In this document: piece after piece, positions 63,712 through 64,000 of the stretch
Layout: every line of letters begins with the position of its first letter
Position numbering within the stretch: position 1 is the stretch's first letter
Source of the DNA: Bacillota bacterium
Lineage (GTDB): Bacteria > Bacillota > Clostridia > Oscillospirales > Ruminococcaceae
Assembly (NCBI GenBank): GCA_023433405.1
Contig: JAEZCT010000044.1
Location: 91,689 to 155,688 of the forward strand
Direction of reading: 5' to 3'
Length of the DNA: 64,000 nt
Notes under the pieces: model-generated
Told to the model about the DNA's origin: nothing
The model's input: only the letters and a program-made list of their open reading frames with translations
Database searches by the model: none
Position numbers and translations under genes: made by a program

Positions 63712-63734
63712 GTCTAAGGTTTCTTAGGCTTTTT
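63712..63734 (+). terminator. Terminator of tRNA-Gln
   Basis: GTCTAAG pairs with CTTAGGC (one G-U), 4-nt loop, followed by TTTTT. Confidence 0.85.
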
Positions 63735-63881
63735 CGTGGTATAACGTACAGAATATAACAGGGTAGCAAGACACTACATGAGCCGTGCTCCCGATATATT
63801 ATAAATCACCTTTAAACAGCACAATAAGCCGACTTTGGAAAGCGCAAGAGTCAAAACAAACGCGTTTTAAGCAAGTCAAAA

Positions 63882-64000
63882 CCTCCGGCTAAGCCGGAGG
63901 CTTGAAAAAGCCCTAGAAGGGCACAGTACTGACAATACCCCTAAAGGGGCCCCGAAAGGTCTGCCATCCGCATTGTTTTTTCGAGCAACCCCTAAAGGGG
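63882..64000. mobile_element. Hairpin cluster at the window end, possible IS200/IS605-type end or structured RNA
   Basis: Short stems in series: CCTCCGGC/GCCGGAGG (63882-63900), GCCCT/AGGGC (63910-63922), CCCCTAAAGGGG (63938-63949), and the same 12-mer again at 63989-64000, where the window stops. Such GC-rich hairpin series occur at ends of IS200/IS605-type elements and in RNAs beside TnpB/IsrB-like genes. No ORF is visible inside the window, so the type cannot be fixed. Confidence 0.35.

Noticed and set aside
1..64000. CRISPR arrays, prophage or restriction systems
   Set aside because: No regularly spaced repeats, phage structural genes, integrases or methylase/endonuclease genes were seen; the only repeats are the dispersed palindromes.

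Overview
The window looks like a chromosomal segment of an anaerobic, plant-polysaccharide-degrading Firmicute, most likely a Clostridia relative of the Oscillospiraceae. The evidence is strong AGGAGG-type ribosome sites with many TTG/GTG starts, sigma-A promoters with 17-bp spacers, YesM/YesN two-component systems, Lpl-type sugar ABC transporters, a T-box leader and a clostridial-style iron-sulfur flavoprotein. The genus cannot be named from the sequence. About 48 protein genes and one tRNA gene (Gln, CUG) are supported.

Layout. 1-3.6 kb: an MMPL exporter with a secreted partner (cut by the window edge), divergent from a TetR regulator. 3.6-5.9 kb: type I pullulanase. 6-15.4 kb: a xylan unit (GH10 xylanase, two Lpl-type permeases, a binding lipoprotein) facing a YesN-YesM-YesN regulatory block. 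15.5-17.4 kb: a TetR gene with three 19-bp operator copies, followed by two flavodoxin-fold proteins. 17.4-26 kb: two poorly understood genes, a DEAD-box helicase, YebC, and a 937-residue surface lipoprotein. 26-30.4 kb: a T-box-controlled TrpXYZ-type ABC operon that also carries an L-lactate/malate dehydrogenase-family gene. 30.6-37.9 kb: a galactonate (DeLey-Doudoroff) operon, dgoA-dgoK-dgoD, with a GH35 beta-galactosidase, divergent from an IclR regulator. 38-49.7 kb: an oligosaccharide ABC transporter followed by four enzymes without signal peptides (GH78, MGH1-like, GH127-like, GH43). 50-61.5 kb: an unusual pentose-type catabolic cluster (nucleoside-hydrolase-like protein, Fuc/Ara-type isomerase, split transketolase, FGGY kinase, LacI, Asp/Glu racemase, BKACE) with a second LacI and a DUF1537 kinase. 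62-64 kb: LysR, a small unknown protein, tRNA-Gln, and a cluster of hairpins running off the end.

The genes fit one strategy: import plant-derived oligosaccharides, cleave them in the cytoplasm, and feed uncommon sugars into central metabolism under local regulators.

The two most interesting signals are (i) a family of about 100-bp palindromic elements with TACTAAT/ATTAGTA ends, four nearly identical and eight decayed, with no transposase in the window, several lying against stop codons or beside older copies; and (ii) the isomerase / FGGY kinase / split transketolase operon, whose gene content resembles the known apiose (apulose-4-phosphate transketolase) route but with a different isomerase family and extra enzymes.
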